This document shows, piece by piece, positions 1 to 8,415 of a DNA stretch of 64,000 bases (positions are counted from its first letter, which is position 1; each line of letters starts with the position of its first letter). The translations under genes were made by a program, and so were the position numbers. Source of the stretch: Sellimonas caecigallum. Lineage in GTDB: Bacteria > Bacillota > Clostridia > Lachnospirales > Lachnospiraceae. The stretch spans positions 1,550,001 to 1,614,000 of the forward strand of contig NZ_CP173660.1 of NCBI RefSeq assembly GCF_045038405.1, read 5' to 3'. The notes under the pieces were generated by a model. It worked only from the letters and a program-made list of their open reading frames with translations. It was not told the DNA's origin and did no database searches.

Positions 1-1
1 T

Positions 2-397
2 ATGCAGAATATATTGGACGAACTGATCCTGTTTCAGCAGGTAAGTGACGATGAAATTTTAGACTTTTACAAAATATTGTACGCGTCCATAAACAGACAG
101 GATTTCCTTTTATTGTATTTATTCAGTGATCAAATCGAGGAAATCACAGAAGAGATAAAAAGAGAGCGTGTGGATACAAGGGGAGAGGAAGTGTGGTACC
201 GCCTGATGGTGTCCTATCTGGTGCATTCTCCTTATGGTCAGGAACGGGGATATCAGGGGTGGGATGATCTGATCGCCCATTTCCGGCACAGACAGGAAAT
301 AGAGCTTCGGATCATCCGTGAAGTGGTCAAAGAACAGGCCATCGTCCTTCCGGCAAGGGAATGGAAGCCGGAGGACGTACTTGGCCGTTGTATGTGA
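2..397 (+). CDS. C-terminal part of an unrecognised protein (cut by window edge)
   Basis: The reading frame is open from the first bases of the window and ends with TGA at 395-397, so this is probably the last 131 residues of a longer protein; the ATG at 2 need not be the start. The residues are charged and predicted helical, with a stretch (about 37-60) reading like the hydrophobic-strand-plus-helix end of a P-loop kinase-like fold, then a Trp/Tyr-rich helical tail. No motif fixes a family. It is convergent with the ABC transporter gene, with about 29 bases between the two stops. I do not assign a function. Confidence 0.55.
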   Translation: MQNILDELILFQQVSDDEILDFYKILYASINRQDFLLLYLFSDQIEEITEEIKRERVDTRGEEVWYRLMVSYLVHSPYGQERGYQGWDDLIAHFRHRQEIELRIIREVVKEQAIVLPAREWKPEDVLGRCM

Positions 398-426
398 GAA
401 GCTGATAACCCCTTTTTCAAGGATTT

Positions 427-2139
427 TTATGCAAACTGGCTGTAATAAAGTGCTGCATAAGCCCCTTTCTTTGCCAGAAGTTCCGCATGGTTTCCCTGCT
501 CGATGATATTACCGTTCTCCATAAAGAGGATGATATCGGCATCCCGTATGGTGGACAGGCGGTGCGCGATCACGAAACTTGTTCTGCCTTTCATCAGTTT
601 CTGCATGGCTTTGTTGATTTCTGTCTCCGTACGCGTATCCACGCTTGACGTCGCCTCATCAAGGATCAGAATAGGTGGGTTGCACAGGAATACTCTGGCA
701 ATTGTCAAAAGCTGCCTCTGTCCTACGGATAGATTGGAGCCTTCATTGTCCAGCATAGTGTCATAACCTTGCGGCATGGTCCGGATGAAATAATCTACTT
801 TGGCAGCTTTGGCAGCCGCGATGATTTCTTCCCGTGTGGCATCCGGTTTTCCGTAGGCAATGTTTTCTGCGATCGTCCCGCCGAATAACCACGTATCCTG
901 GAGGACCATACCGAAATTCTGCCTCAGCCCCTCTCTTGTCAGATTCACAGACGGTATGCCGTCCACAAGAATCTGTCCGCCGTTTACTTCATAAAATCGC
1001 ATCAGCAGATTGATCAGTGTTGTCTTTCCTGCTCCGGTGCTTCCGACCACGGCGATCTTCTGTCCAGGCTTTGCTGTAAAGCTGATATCTTTCATCAGCA
1101 TTTTTGACGGATCATAGCCAAAGCTTACATGCTCAAAGGAGATGGTCCCTTTTGCGTGTTCCAGGACAACAGGTGTCTTTGTATCCGGAACTTCCTCTGT
1201 ATCGTCAAGGAGTTCAAATGTACGCTCTGCAGATGCCAGCGCGGACTGCAGCGTATTGATCATAAAGGACGCCTGGGTCAGAGGCTCAGCCGCCTGATTG
1301 ACATACTGGAAAAATGCCTGTACCACACCGATAGTCATTGTTCCTTTGAGCATGGCTGCCCCTGCGATCACGGCGATTCCTGCCTGACCGAGTCTTGTGA
1401 CCAGACGGATCAGAGGATTTACACTGTTTGTCATAAAGTCGGCTTTCTGAGATGCCAGACGGTTTTCTTCTGTGCTTTTGCGAACCTTTGCAATGCTTTC
1501 CTGTTCGCGGTTATATGCTTTGATAATATTTCTTCCGGTGTAGTATTCCTCCACTATCCCCGTCAGTTCCCCGATGGAATCCTGGCGAAGAGCGGCATAC
1601 TTCAGGTTTTTTCCGGCGACTGCGCGTGTGATCAGCATACTGATCGCCATGAAAATCAGAAATATGACAGTGAGAAATACGTTGTAATAGATCATGACCG
1701 CTATTGAACCGATGATGGTTCCCACGGCAACGATGAGTTTCAAAAGACCCGTCTGTAATGTCTCTGTAATCTTGTCAAGGTCGTTGGTCAAACGGCTTAA
1801 AATTTCGCCGGATTTGTTCTGGTCAAAAAACTTCAAAGGAAGGACGTTTAATTTTGCTGCAATCTGCTGTCTTAGATTCAATACAAGCATGTCTGCCACG
1901 TTTGCCATCAAAAATGACTGCAGATAATAGAAGAGCCATGTAAAAAAATACAGGGTAGTCAGAGACAGGATATCCTTCCCCAGTCCATCCCATGTGAGGA
2001 CAAAGGCTGTGCCTTGCTCTCTGGAAGACTGGATGCTTTGCCAGATGGCATCGATAACTTCCGCGCTTTTAAAAGGTGTGTAAATAGTAAGCGCCGTATA
2101 TAAGATGATAGACAGTCCGATAATGGAAAGCCGGCCCAC
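427..2139 (-). CDS. ABC half-transporter (exporter type), 5'-truncated
   Basis: About 570 residues of an ABC exporter half-transporter: transmembrane region in roughly the first 290 residues, then an ATPase domain with Walker A GSTGAGKTT, signature LSVGQRQ, Walker B ILILDEATS and switch histidine AHRLS. Family members are normally near 600 residues with a cytosolic N-terminal helix before TM1; here the frame runs straight into the remains of the upstream half-transporter with no ribosome site, and the only starter available is an internal-looking GTG. These exporters work as heterodimers and the partner is destroyed, so the protein is probably unexpressed or unpaired. The ATPase half is intact. 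The family is clear; the substrate is unknown. Confidence 0.8.
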   Translation of the reverse strand: MGRLSIIGLSIILYTALTIYTPFKSAEVIDAIWQSIQSSREQGTAFVLTWDGLGKDILSLTTLYFFTWLFYYLQSFLMANVADMLVLNLRQQIAAKLNVLPLKFFDQNKSGEILSRLTNDLDKITETLQTGLLKLIVAVGTIIGSIAVMIYYNVFLTVIFLIFMAISMLITRAVAGKNLKYAALRQDSIGELTGIVEEYYTGRNIIKAYNREQESIAKVRKSTEENRLASQKADFMTNSVNPLIRLVTRLGQAGIAVIAGAAMLKGTMTIGVVQAFFQYVNQAAEPLTQASFMINTLQSALASAERTFELLDDTEEVPDTKTPVVLEHAKGTISFEHVSFGYDPSKMLMKDISFTAKPGQKIAVVGSTGAGKTTLINLLMRFYEVNGGQILVDGIPSVNLTREGLRQNFGMVLQDTWLFGGTIAENIAYGKPDATREEIIAAAKAAKVDYFIRTMPQGYDTMLDNEGSNLSVGQRQLLTIARVFLCNPPILILDEATSSVDTRTETEINKAMQKLMKGRTSFVIAHRLSTIRDADIILFMENGNIIEQGNHAELLAKKGAYAALYYSQFA

Positions 2140-2598
2140 GTATCCAGATGAAATGTAAGAATCAGGGCAATGATAAATATCGCCGGAACAGGAAGTACCA
2201 TCTGTATAAAGCTGATCAGCGCGGTCTGAATATTCGTGATATCCGCGGTCGTTCTTGTGGTAATGGACGCTGTACCGAACTGTTTAAAATCATAGGATAG
2301 ATAGTTTCAGAGATTTTTTGTAAAGAGCATCCCGGATGTCCTTACATACTCTGGAGGAGAGCTGAGAGCATGACCATGCCCCAAGGATCGCGCCTGCTCC
2401 GGATATGACCGATGCGATCACGATCTGAATCCCTGTCATATAAAGATCCTGCAGTGTACTTTGGGCGGTTCCCTCATTCATCATTTGTGCAATTAATGTG
2501 GGGATATATAAAGCCCCAGCCACATCTACGATAATCAGGATGCATGTTAGTGTAAATAGTTTCCAGTACGGTTTTATAAACCTTAAAATCAGTTTCAT
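2140..2598 (-). pseudogene. Remnant of partner ABC half-transporter (frameshifted and deleted)
   Basis: From an ATG at 2598 (AGGAGG-like site upstream) the first 102 residues match the N-terminus of a heterodimeric ABC exporter subunit: cytosolic helix, TM1 and TM2, ending KKSLKLS. The frame then stops at TGA 2290-2292. Reading one frame over resumes the family sequence (YDFKQFGTASITTRTTADI), and the break coincides with a 4-base tandem repeat (GATA GATA at 2296-2303) whose removal restores the frame. The resumed frame runs to about 2145, then joins the next half-transporter out of frame. The rest of the membrane domain and the whole ATPase domain are missing. Two independent lesions make this a pseudogene. 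Confidence 0.75.
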
Positions 2599-2694
2599 TG
2601 TTATAATCCTCCTGCTGTTTGATCAAGTTCTGTAAAATAAAAAAAGCGCGCTGGTTTCTAAAAAAACCGAGCGCACTCGACATCTTCCTCGTTC

Positions 2695-3192
2695 TTACAG
2701 TTGCGACTGCAAGTCCTCCGATGAATCCGTTTCATTTTTCTTGTAATCTTTCAGCTTTTTTAAGAGCAGTGTCTTATACTTATCAAGTAGTCTGACCAGC
2801 TCATCCTTTTCATTATCTTCAAACATTTGCCAGACCGCCTGTTCGAGGCCATGCATATACTGAAGTTCTTTTTCCACAAAGTCCTTCCCTGCTTCTGTCA
2901 GATAAATATGTTTGACACGCAGATTGTCATCCAGGGCTTCCAGACGGATCAGTCCTTTTTTTCGAAGCTGCCGAAAAGCGGAATTGACAGTCTGCCTGCT
3001 GAGGGTAAGGCGTTCGCAGATTCCATGTTGTGTGGTAATCCCTTCATTTATCATAGTCAAAGCCCAGTATTCTGTCCCGGACAACCCACAGAGCTTCGGG
3101 AATATGTCGTAGATCCCCTCCAGATCCTTATACGTTTCGCGGAATAGCTTCAACTTCTCTGAATCTGATTCTTTCAAATATACCACCTCCAC
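2695..3192 (-). CDS. MarR family transcriptional regulator
   Basis: A 165-residue winged-helix regulator. Residues about 35-110 carry the MarR HTH and wing (TLSRQTVNSAFRQLRKKGLI, then a basic wing with DDNLRVKHIYLT), flanked by dimerisation helices; the lysine-rich C-tail is ordinary. It lies about 100 bases upstream of the ABC half-transporter remnants in the same direction, the usual arrangement in which a MarR protein represses itself and a drug or peptide exporter. A perfect inverted repeat just upstream of its start is the likely operator. The exporter is broken, so the regulator may now control only itself. Confidence 0.9.
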   Translation of the reverse strand: MEVVYLKESDSEKLKLFRETYKDLEGIYDIFPKLCGLSGTEYWALTMINEGITTQHGICERLTLSRQTVNSAFRQLRKKGLIRLEALDDNLRVKHIYLTEAGKDFVEKELQYMHGLEQAVWQMFEDNEKDELVRLLDKYKTLLLKKLKDYKKNETDSSEDLQSQL

Positions 3193-3201
3193 TTTGTCTC
3201 A

Positions 3202-3233
3202 AATCATACTGTATGTTTTCGGACAGTATGATT
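3202..3233 (-). promoter_or_regulatory. Probable MarR operator (perfect inverted repeat)
   Basis: Perfect 11-base arms AATCATACTGT (3202-3212) and ACAGTATGATT (3223-3233) separated by 10 bases, so the half-sites are 21 bp apart on one face of the helix. It begins 10 bases upstream of the MarR start, over the expected 5' leader. Autoregulation is inferred from position and symmetry. Confidence 0.7.
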
Positions 3234-3280
3234 ATATACAGTTCCAATGGAAGTGTCAACACTTTTTTAGGAAATGAAGA

Positions 3281-3340
3281 ATAAAAACAGCGGTGCTGCT
3301 TTGGAGTCTGATTTAAGACTCTCGCAGCAGCACCGTTTTC
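3281..3340 (-). terminator. Intrinsic terminator after the agr/holin-like genes
   Basis: Ten-base arms at 3291-3300 and 3326-3335 (CGGTGCTGCT / AGCAGCACCG) with an inner GAGTC/GACTC stem, followed on the minus strand by GTTTTTAT. It starts just past the stop of the small UviB/BhlA-like gene. Confidence 0.75.
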
Positions 3341-3348
3341 GGGGTGTA

Positions 3349-3579
3349 TTATGTTTTTTTCTCAGGGCTTTCCAGATTTTTATCAAGGATATCCTGGATA
3401 TTCTCAACATCCGTTTTGATCTCGTGCAAAATAGAGAATTTATCCATCAGATCTGTCAGCAACAGCTGGTAATTTGCATCTCTTTTTTCATTTGACTTTA
3501 CGATGTAGAGCAGCAGGAATATTGCGACTACAGCCCAGATTCCCTGTGATAAAGCAACGTCCACGATTGTTTGTTCCAT
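3349..3579 (-). CDS. UviB/BhlA-like small membrane protein
   Basis: The start is set at the ATG at 3579, which has GGAGGAGG upstream on the minus strand; a longer reading from 3654 lacks this support. The 76-residue product has one N-terminal membrane segment (about residues 11-26) then an amphipathic, charged helical tail (SNEKRDANYQLLLTDLMDK...). This is the layout of the BhlA/UviB holin-like family linked to bacteriocin release. It is the last gene after agrD-agrB, 94 bases after agrB, so co-transcription is likely. Whether it acts as a holin here is unknown. Confidence 0.6.
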   Translation of the reverse strand: MEQTIVDVALSQGIWAVVAIFLLLYIVKSNEKRDANYQLLLTDLMDKFSILHEIKTDVENIQDILDKNLESPEKKT

Positions 3580-3673
3580 ACTCTTCGGCCTCCTCCCGAT
3601 CGAATCTGATTCTTCTATCTGACTAATAAAAATCAGATCGGGCATTTTTAGCAACCAAATGGAGGAAAAATAT

Positions 3674-4225
3674 TTATTTCCGCATTACCCACTTTCCTGC
3701 CAGCACAGCGATGGAAGAGGTATATAAACTGAGGGCAGTGCTTTTAAAAAGCAGGTTCCATTTCATATGAAAAGAAATAAAACACAAAAAAAGCTCCAGA
3801 AATGCGATCCGGCGGGCGCGTCTGCCGTAAACGGCACGCTCGGCAGGATCCAGCTTTTTGTTATGTGTTTCTGCTGGGACAAGGATAAAAAGGATGGCCG
3901 TGCTGAAAATAGAAGCTACCAAACGGCAGCTTTGAAATATCCTCATATACTCCCAGGAAGTCCACATGGAAAGAAGGAGACCGGTAGAAAAAAGAAGACA
4001 CCTGACACGTGTCTGTGCGTGATATCCGCCGGCACTCCTTCGAAGCGGAAAACAAAAAAAGAAAAAGAGAATAGCGGAAACAATATCTTGAAAAACAAAG
4101 CCGATTCCGACGGTAATGATAAAACTCAGCACATTATCCCGCAGACTTCGAAGTCCATATGCAACGACAGGCAATTCCTCGGAGGATATGAGTCCATCTT
4201 TTGCAAGTCTTTCTGAAAGTTTCAT
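3674..4225 (-). CDS. agrB: AgrB-like peptide-processing membrane endopeptidase
   Basis: 183 residues with several hydrophobic segments. The AgrB hallmark is present: RRSAGGYHA at about 62-70, giving catalytic His69, followed seven residues later by Cys76, the same spacing as the His/Cys pair of staphylococcal AgrB. AgrB cleaves the AgrD precursor and forms the thiolactone ring of the autoinducing peptide. The ATG lies 8 bases after the stop of agrD with no strong ribosome site of its own, so translational coupling is likely. Length is typical (about 180-200), so this gene looks functional although the receptor gene next to it is broken. Confidence 0.88.
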   Translation of the reverse strand: MKLSERLAKDGLISSEELPVVAYGLRSLRDNVLSFIITVGIGFVFQDIVSAILFFFFCFPLRRSAGGYHAQTRVRCLLFSTGLLLSMWTSWEYMRIFQSCRLVASIFSTAILFILVPAETHNKKLDPAERAVYGRRARRIAFLELFLCFISFHMKWNLLFKSTALSLYTSSIAVLAGKWVMRK

Positions 4226-4233
4226 GGCGGCGC

Positions 4234-4389
4234 TTAGAATTTACGGAGCTTTTTTACCGATTTCGGTTCCGACTCCTGATACCCCCAAAATCCACAGGCC
4301 TGATTCGCATCCAGAATTGCCATGAAAACGGCAGTTTTGATAATCATTTTTTTCAGTATAGCAGCAATAGCGCAAGCTTTCTTTTGCAT
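4234..4389 (-). CDS. agrD: AgrD-like cyclic peptide autoinducer precursor
   Basis: A 51-residue product starting at the ATG at 4389 with GAGAGG upstream. It has the three AgrD parts: an amphipathic Lys-rich N-terminal leader (MQKKACAIAAILKKMIIK), a central segment AILDANQACGFWGYQ holding the likely ring cysteine (Cys32), and a C-terminal recognition tail ESEPKSVKKLRKF that fits the family pattern x-E-P-x-S-[LV]. By analogy with clostridial AgrD (CLWFT-type rings), the mature pheromone is probably built on C-G-F-W-G(-Y). Position directly before agrB confirms the call; ring size is inferred. Confidence 0.85.
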   Translation of the reverse strand: MQKKACAIAAILKKMIIKTAVFMAILDANQACGFWGYQESEPKSVKKLRKF

Positions 4390-4531
4390 TTGTGTACCTC
4401 TCTTTCTGATGATTTATATAGCATGGATCGGACATCCTTTGGCATATTATCAGAAAAAGATTGCTGTGCCGGACAGTGTAAAATTAAGCGGGTTTTTATG
4501 TAAAAATCAGTTTTCCATCTTTGAATCGTAT

Positions 4532-4903
4532 TTAATTATCCGCCTCATCCGGAAGATAAAGGATGGCAGTGGCTTCAAACATATTCCCTTGTTTATTCAG
4601 TTCTAAAACTCCATCATATTTTTCTACGATATGGCGGACGCTGCGAAGACCGAAGCCGTGCAGAGTATCTTGCTTTTTAGCAGAGAAGAGACGGGAGCGG
4701 GATGGCTTTGCCTCTTCCGAAAAACTGTTCCTTATTCGGAGTTTTAAGACGCCTTTGCTGAGGGACAAGGAAAGGGAGAGATATTTTTCCGCGGACTGTG
4801 AGGAAGCTTCGATGGCATTTTGTAAAAGGTTGGCTACCACACTATTGATATCAAAAGTGTGGAGGATTCCCTCCGGGAGCCGAACCTGGACACGTTTTGG
4901 CCA
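4532..4903 (-). pseudogene. agrC: AgrC-like histidine kinase, only the C-terminal ATPase part left
   Basis: The frame is open on the minus strand from about 4903 and ends with TAA at 4532. It encodes about 123 residues of a GHKL ATPase domain: N box SVVANLLQNAIEAS and G box GFGLRSVRHIVEKYDG, preceded by LPEGILHTFDI. The six-helix sensor region, the phospho-acceptor histidine and any start codon are absent. The sequence changes abruptly near 4893-4905 into a gene on the other strand. A GTG inside the N-box region could look like a start but is an internal Val codon. It lies upstream of agrD in the same direction, so it is the remains of the cognate receptor. Confidence 0.8.
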
Positions 4904-5811
4904 TCATACTGGCGCCTTTTGGAAAAAATCTCATTGCGATGATTGCCCTTCTGCCGATGAGCCTTCAGGCTGCAAACTCCCTTTCAGCCGATGGACTGGC
5001 GCTGGCAGTCGTACTTCTTTTTACGTCATATATTTTGTTTTTGAGGTATAAGAAAAAAGGTGTGATTGGAAAAAAAGAAATTGCAGTACTGTATACACTG
5101 ATTGTCTTTCTGTGTTGTTGTAAGATTGTATACGTGCCATTCTGTCTGCTGTTGTTTGCGATTCCGATCGAACGATTTAAGAGCAGGAAATCATTCTTTC
5201 TGCATGTTGTGATCGCAGGATGTGCGATCGTTATATTGACATTTGGCTGGCTTGCCATCGCATCGTCTTTTCTTGGCGGGATAAAAGCAGATGTCAATGT
5301 GGACACGGCAGAGCAGCTCAAATATATCCTGATTCATCCACTTCGATTTTGTGCCACATTTTTCCGGACGCTGGAGATCGCATGGATGGATTATTTCATG
5401 CAGATGCTGGGGGATCAGATGGGATGGCTTACGATTCAGATTCCGCCGTTCATTGTATTTCCGTTTGCATTTATTCTGGCAGCGGATGTATTCCTCGACA
5501 ATGATACGGAAGGATATTCATTTAAACGTCCGATTCGGGCATTGATGGTCGGGACATCTGTCTTTATTTTCTTCTTGATCTTTGTGACGCTGTACGGGCA
5601 GTGGACTCCGGTCGGACAAAGATGGATAGAAGGAATCCAGGGAAGATATTTCATCCCTCTTCTTTATCCGCTACTTCTGGGAATAAAACCTCAGAGGCAG
5701 GCAGCGAGAAACGGGGGATATGTGCCATGGAACAGTTATGGGGCCATTTGTATGATAGATTTGACTGTTTTTTGTGCAATGTTGATTCATGCGCTTGGAA
5801 ATTTTATTTGA
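4897..5811 (+). pseudogene. DUF2142-like membrane protein, 5'-truncated
   Basis: About 304 residues of a multi-pass protein (7-8 hydrophobic segments). The opening PFGKNLIAMIALLPMSLQAANSLSADGLALA matches a conserved internal part of DUF2142 proteins, which are usually 430-500 residues, so roughly the first third is gone. The only possible starter is a TTG at 4897 with no ribosome site, because the 5' side is now agrC sequence on the opposite strand. DUF2142 proteins accompany glycosyltransferases in cell-surface polysaccharide clusters, and a GT2 gene and GtrA gene follow here. Lacking its promoter and start, it is probably not made. Confidence 0.7.
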
Positions 5812-5871
5812 TTCAAAAAGATTAATAGTAATATCAAGATAAAAGAGAGAGAAAGTTGGAGATGAAAAAAG

Positions 5872-6816
5872 ATGGATGAGATTGCAGTTTTGATTCCATG
5901 TTATAATGAAAGCCAGACAATAGGGAAAGTCGTCAAAGATTTCAGAAGAGTGCTGCCGGAGGCGGTCATCTACGTCTATGACAACTGTTCAACGGATCAT
6001 ACAGATGAAATCGCAAGAAATGCAGGCGCGGTAGTCCGTTATGAAAACAAACAAGGAAAAGGAAATGTAATCCGAAGGATGTTTCGGGAGATCGACGCCA
6101 AGTGTTATATCATGGTAGATGGGGATGATACTTACCCGGCGGAAAATGCCAGAGAGATGGCAGACCTGGTATTGAAAAAGCAGAGAGATATGGTTGTGGG
6201 AGACCGTCTGTCATCCACCTATTTCACAGAAAATAAAAGACGGTTTCATAATACGGGAAATCGGATGGTCCGATCATGGATCAATCGTTTGTTTCAAAAC
6301 GATATTCGGGATGTGATGACCGGATATCGTGCCTTCAGTTATCTTTTTGTGAAAAGTTTCCCGGTGTTGTCGCAGGGATTTGAGATCGAGACGGAAATGA
6401 CGATCCACGCTGTTGACAAAAATATGGATATTGACAATGTCATTATCGGATACCGAGACCGTCCGGAAGGGAGTACGTCCAAACTCAATACGATATCAGA
6501 CGGGATAGCTGTTCTGCGTACCATCGTGAAACTGTGGAAAAATTACAGGCCGATGCACTTTTTTACAGTGCTTGCGGTTCTTTTGATCCTCATAGATGCG
6601 GCGGTATTTGTTCCGGCGGTTCTGGTACCGTTTTTTGCGACGGGAATGGTGGCAAAGTTTCCTACATTGATTGTCTGCGGGTTCATGATGATGGCTGCAC
6701 TGATGGCTTTTTTTAACGGCATGGTATTGGACGAGATTATCAAGATTGAAAAGCGGGAATTCGAATTCAGACTACAGGTATTGGAGCAGGGAATATGCGA
6801 AATGGAAGAAAATTAG
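5872..6816 (+). CDS. GT2 family glycosyltransferase, membrane-anchored
   Basis: 314 residues. Residues about 1-225 form a GT-A fold of the dolichyl-phosphate-mannose-synthase type: nucleotide-sugar motif IAVLIPCYNESQTIGKVV, a DNCSTDHT strand, and the metal-binding VDGDDTYP. Two hydrophobic hairpin segments (about 226-285) anchor the C-terminus, as in enzymes that load sugars onto undecaprenyl phosphate. It overlaps the GtrA gene by 22 bases, and the pairing suggests a lipid-linked sugar made here and flipped by GtrA for surface glycan or teichoic acid decoration. The sugar is unknown. The ATG has GGAGATG at a short distance. Confidence 0.88.
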   Translation: MDEIAVLIPCYNESQTIGKVVKDFRRVLPEAVIYVYDNCSTDHTDEIARNAGAVVRYENKQGKGNVIRRMFREIDAKCYIMVDGDDTYPAENAREMADLVLKKQRDMVVGDRLSSTYFTENKRRFHNTGNRMVRSWINRLFQNDIRDVMTGYRAFSYLFVKSFPVLSQGFEIETEMTIHAVDKNMDIDNVIIGYRDRPEGSTSKLNTISDGIAVLRTIVKLWKNYRPMHFFTVLAVLLILIDAAVFVPAVLVPFFATGMVAKFPTLIVCGFMMMAALMAFFNGMVLDEIIKIEKREFEFRLQVLEQGICEMEEN

Positions 6817-7184
6817 CAGAGCAGATCATAAAATTTGGCGGTGTAGGAATACTTTGTTTTGTTATCGATTTCGGGATGCTGTATGTGCTGACAGAGTGGA
6901 TGGACATATACTATCTGCTGTCGGCAGGGGTTTCCTTTACAGTATCGGTCATAGTTAACTATCTGCTGAGTGTCAAATACGTGTTCAACACAAATCCGGC
7001 CTATGGAAAGGGCCGGAATTTTGTGCTGTTTGTGGTATTCAGTGTGATCGGGCTTGCTCTGACAGAGATTCTCATGAAGACAGGGACGGATGTCATCGGG
7101 TGGAACTATCTGTTTGTGAAAGTTGCAGCTACAGTGATCGTCATGGTATATAATTTTGTCACAAGAAAAATTTTCCTGGAGTAG
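6795..7184 (+). CDS. GtrA family membrane protein
   Basis: 129 residues with four membrane helices and the family pattern: an N-terminal IIKFGGVGILCFVIDFGMLYVL helix, NYLLSVKYVFN between helices 2 and 3, and a C-terminal YNFVTRKIFLE. GtrA proteins are proposed to flip or help use undecaprenyl-phosphate-linked sugars. The start overlaps the end of the GT2 gene, giving translational coupling. Full length for the family. A strong promoter for the following dnaJ-like gene lies just after it, so this gene closes the operon. Confidence 0.88.
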   Translation: MRNGRKLAEQIIKFGGVGILCFVIDFGMLYVLTEWMDIYYLLSAGVSFTVSVIVNYLLSVKYVFNTNPAYGKGRNFVLFVVFSVIGLALTEILMKTGTDVIGWNYLFVKVAATVIVMVYNFVTRKIFLE

Positions 7185-7215
7185 TGGAAGTTGTGTCAAT
7201 CTCCACTTGGAACAA

Positions 7216-7244
7216 TTGACAATCTGAAAATTAATTGTTATATT
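7216..7244 (+). promoter_or_regulatory. Sigma-A promoter for the dnaJ-like gene
   Basis: TTGACA at 7216-7221, 17-base spacer, TATATT at 7239-7244, 36 bases before the ATG at 7281 with GGAGAGGG between. Confidence 0.75.
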
Positions 7245-7280
7245 ACATATAGAACAGTAGTTTTTGGAGAGGGTAATAAA

Positions 7281-8267
7281 ATGACACAAAAAAGAGATTA
7301 CTATGATGTATTAGGCATAAACAGAAACGCAGACGAAGCGATGATCAAAAAGGCATACAGGAAACTTGCGAAGAAATACCACCCGGATACCAATGCCGGA
7401 AACAAAGCGGCAGAGCAGAAATTTAAAGAAGTCACGGAAGCATATGATGTGCTTGGCGATCCGGAAAAAAAGAAGCTTTATGATCGGTTCGGGCACAGTG
7501 CCTTTGACGGAAGTGCCCAGACGTACGGCGGCAGCGCATCCGGCTCAGGTTTCCGCGGGTTTGACGGGAATGGAGGATACCGGGAATTTCATTTCGAAAG
7601 CGGCAATATGGAGGATATTTTTGGAGATATTTTCGGAGATATGTTCCGTGGCGGTGCCGGGAGAAGAGAAAAGGGATTTCGGGACGGATTTTGCGGGCAG
7701 ACATTTCGAATGAGGGGGAGTGATATTCAAAGCGACGTCTCTCTGCGTTTTGAAGAGGCGGTGTTTGGCTGTGAAAAGATGATCCGTATCCAGAAAGAAG
7801 ATGGCAGCGTACAGTCGCTGAAAGTGCATATACCGGCCGGCATTGACACAGGTAAGAGTATCCGGCTCAGGGGTAAAGGGATGCCGGGCCAAGGCGGAGC
7901 AGAAGCAGGGGATCTGCTCTTGCGGGTCAATGTGGAAAAGAAGCCGGGATTTGAACGAAAGGGAATGGATGTCTATTCGTCTGTACGTATTCCGTTTGCA
8001 ACGGCTGCCCTGGGAGGAGAGGCTGTTGTGCAGACACTGACTGGAAATGTGGTCTGCAGCATTCGCAAGGGTACACAGTCCGGTACAAAGATAAGACTGA
8101 AAGGAAAAGGGATCGTTTCCATGAAAGATCCGTCAGTATACGGAGATCAGTATGTGACAGTACAGATAGAGGTGCCGGAAAATCTAAGCCCGGAGGCTGA
8201 GCAGAAGCTTCGGGAATTTGATGCAGTGTGTAAAAAGAGGGGTTCAGAAAAACACCATGCGGCATAA
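7281..8267 (+). CDS. DnaJ-class co-chaperone without zinc finger (CbpA-like)
   Basis: 328 residues from the ATG at 7281 (GGAGAGGG upstream). J domain at 1-68 with the HPD triad at 34-36, which stimulates Hsp70 ATPase; a Gly/Phe-rich linker at about 70-130; then two beta-sandwich client-binding domains (about 148-310, RLRGKGMPGQGG... and IRLKGKGI). The four CxxCxGxG zinc repeats of true DnaJ are absent, so this is a type II (CbpA/DnaJ2-like) protein. It has its own promoter and is followed by a CarD-like gene 148 bases on. Confidence 0.9.
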   Translation: MTQKRDYYDVLGINRNADEAMIKKAYRKLAKKYHPDTNAGNKAAEQKFKEVTEAYDVLGDPEKKKLYDRFGHSAFDGSAQTYGGSASGSGFRGFDGNGGYREFHFESGNMEDIFGDIFGDMFRGGAGRREKGFRDGFCGQTFRMRGSDIQSDVSLRFEEAVFGCEKMIRIQKEDGSVQSLKVHIPAGIDTGKSIRLRGKGMPGQGGAEAGDLLLRVNVEKKPGFERKGMDVYSSVRIPFATAALGGEAVVQTLTGNVVCSIRKGTQSGTKIRLKGKGIVSMKDPSVYGDQYVTVQIEVPENLSPEAEQKLREFDAVCKKRGSEKHHAA

Positions 8268-8415
8268 GAAGATGCAAATATACGGGATAAAAAGGACAAA
8301 AAACAACAAAAAACAACAAATAAACGCCGGTTTTTAGAGAAAATTTATTTTCCGCTTACTAAAATACCAAAAAAATGCTAAACTATATATAAATAGGTAG
8401 AAAGGCGGGAAGCAG

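Noticed and set aside
4838..4840. GTG as the start of a short agrC-like gene
   Set aside because: The frame and family similarity continue upstream to about 4900, so this GTG is an internal valine of the N box.
4897..4900. TTG as a genuine start for the DUF2142 gene
   Set aside because: No ribosome site; the bases just upstream are agrC coding sequence on the other strand, and the protein begins mid-domain.
7191..7280. An N-terminal extension of the DnaJ-like protein
   Set aside because: It contains the TTGACA/TATATT promoter, and the J domain begins immediately after the ATG at 7281.
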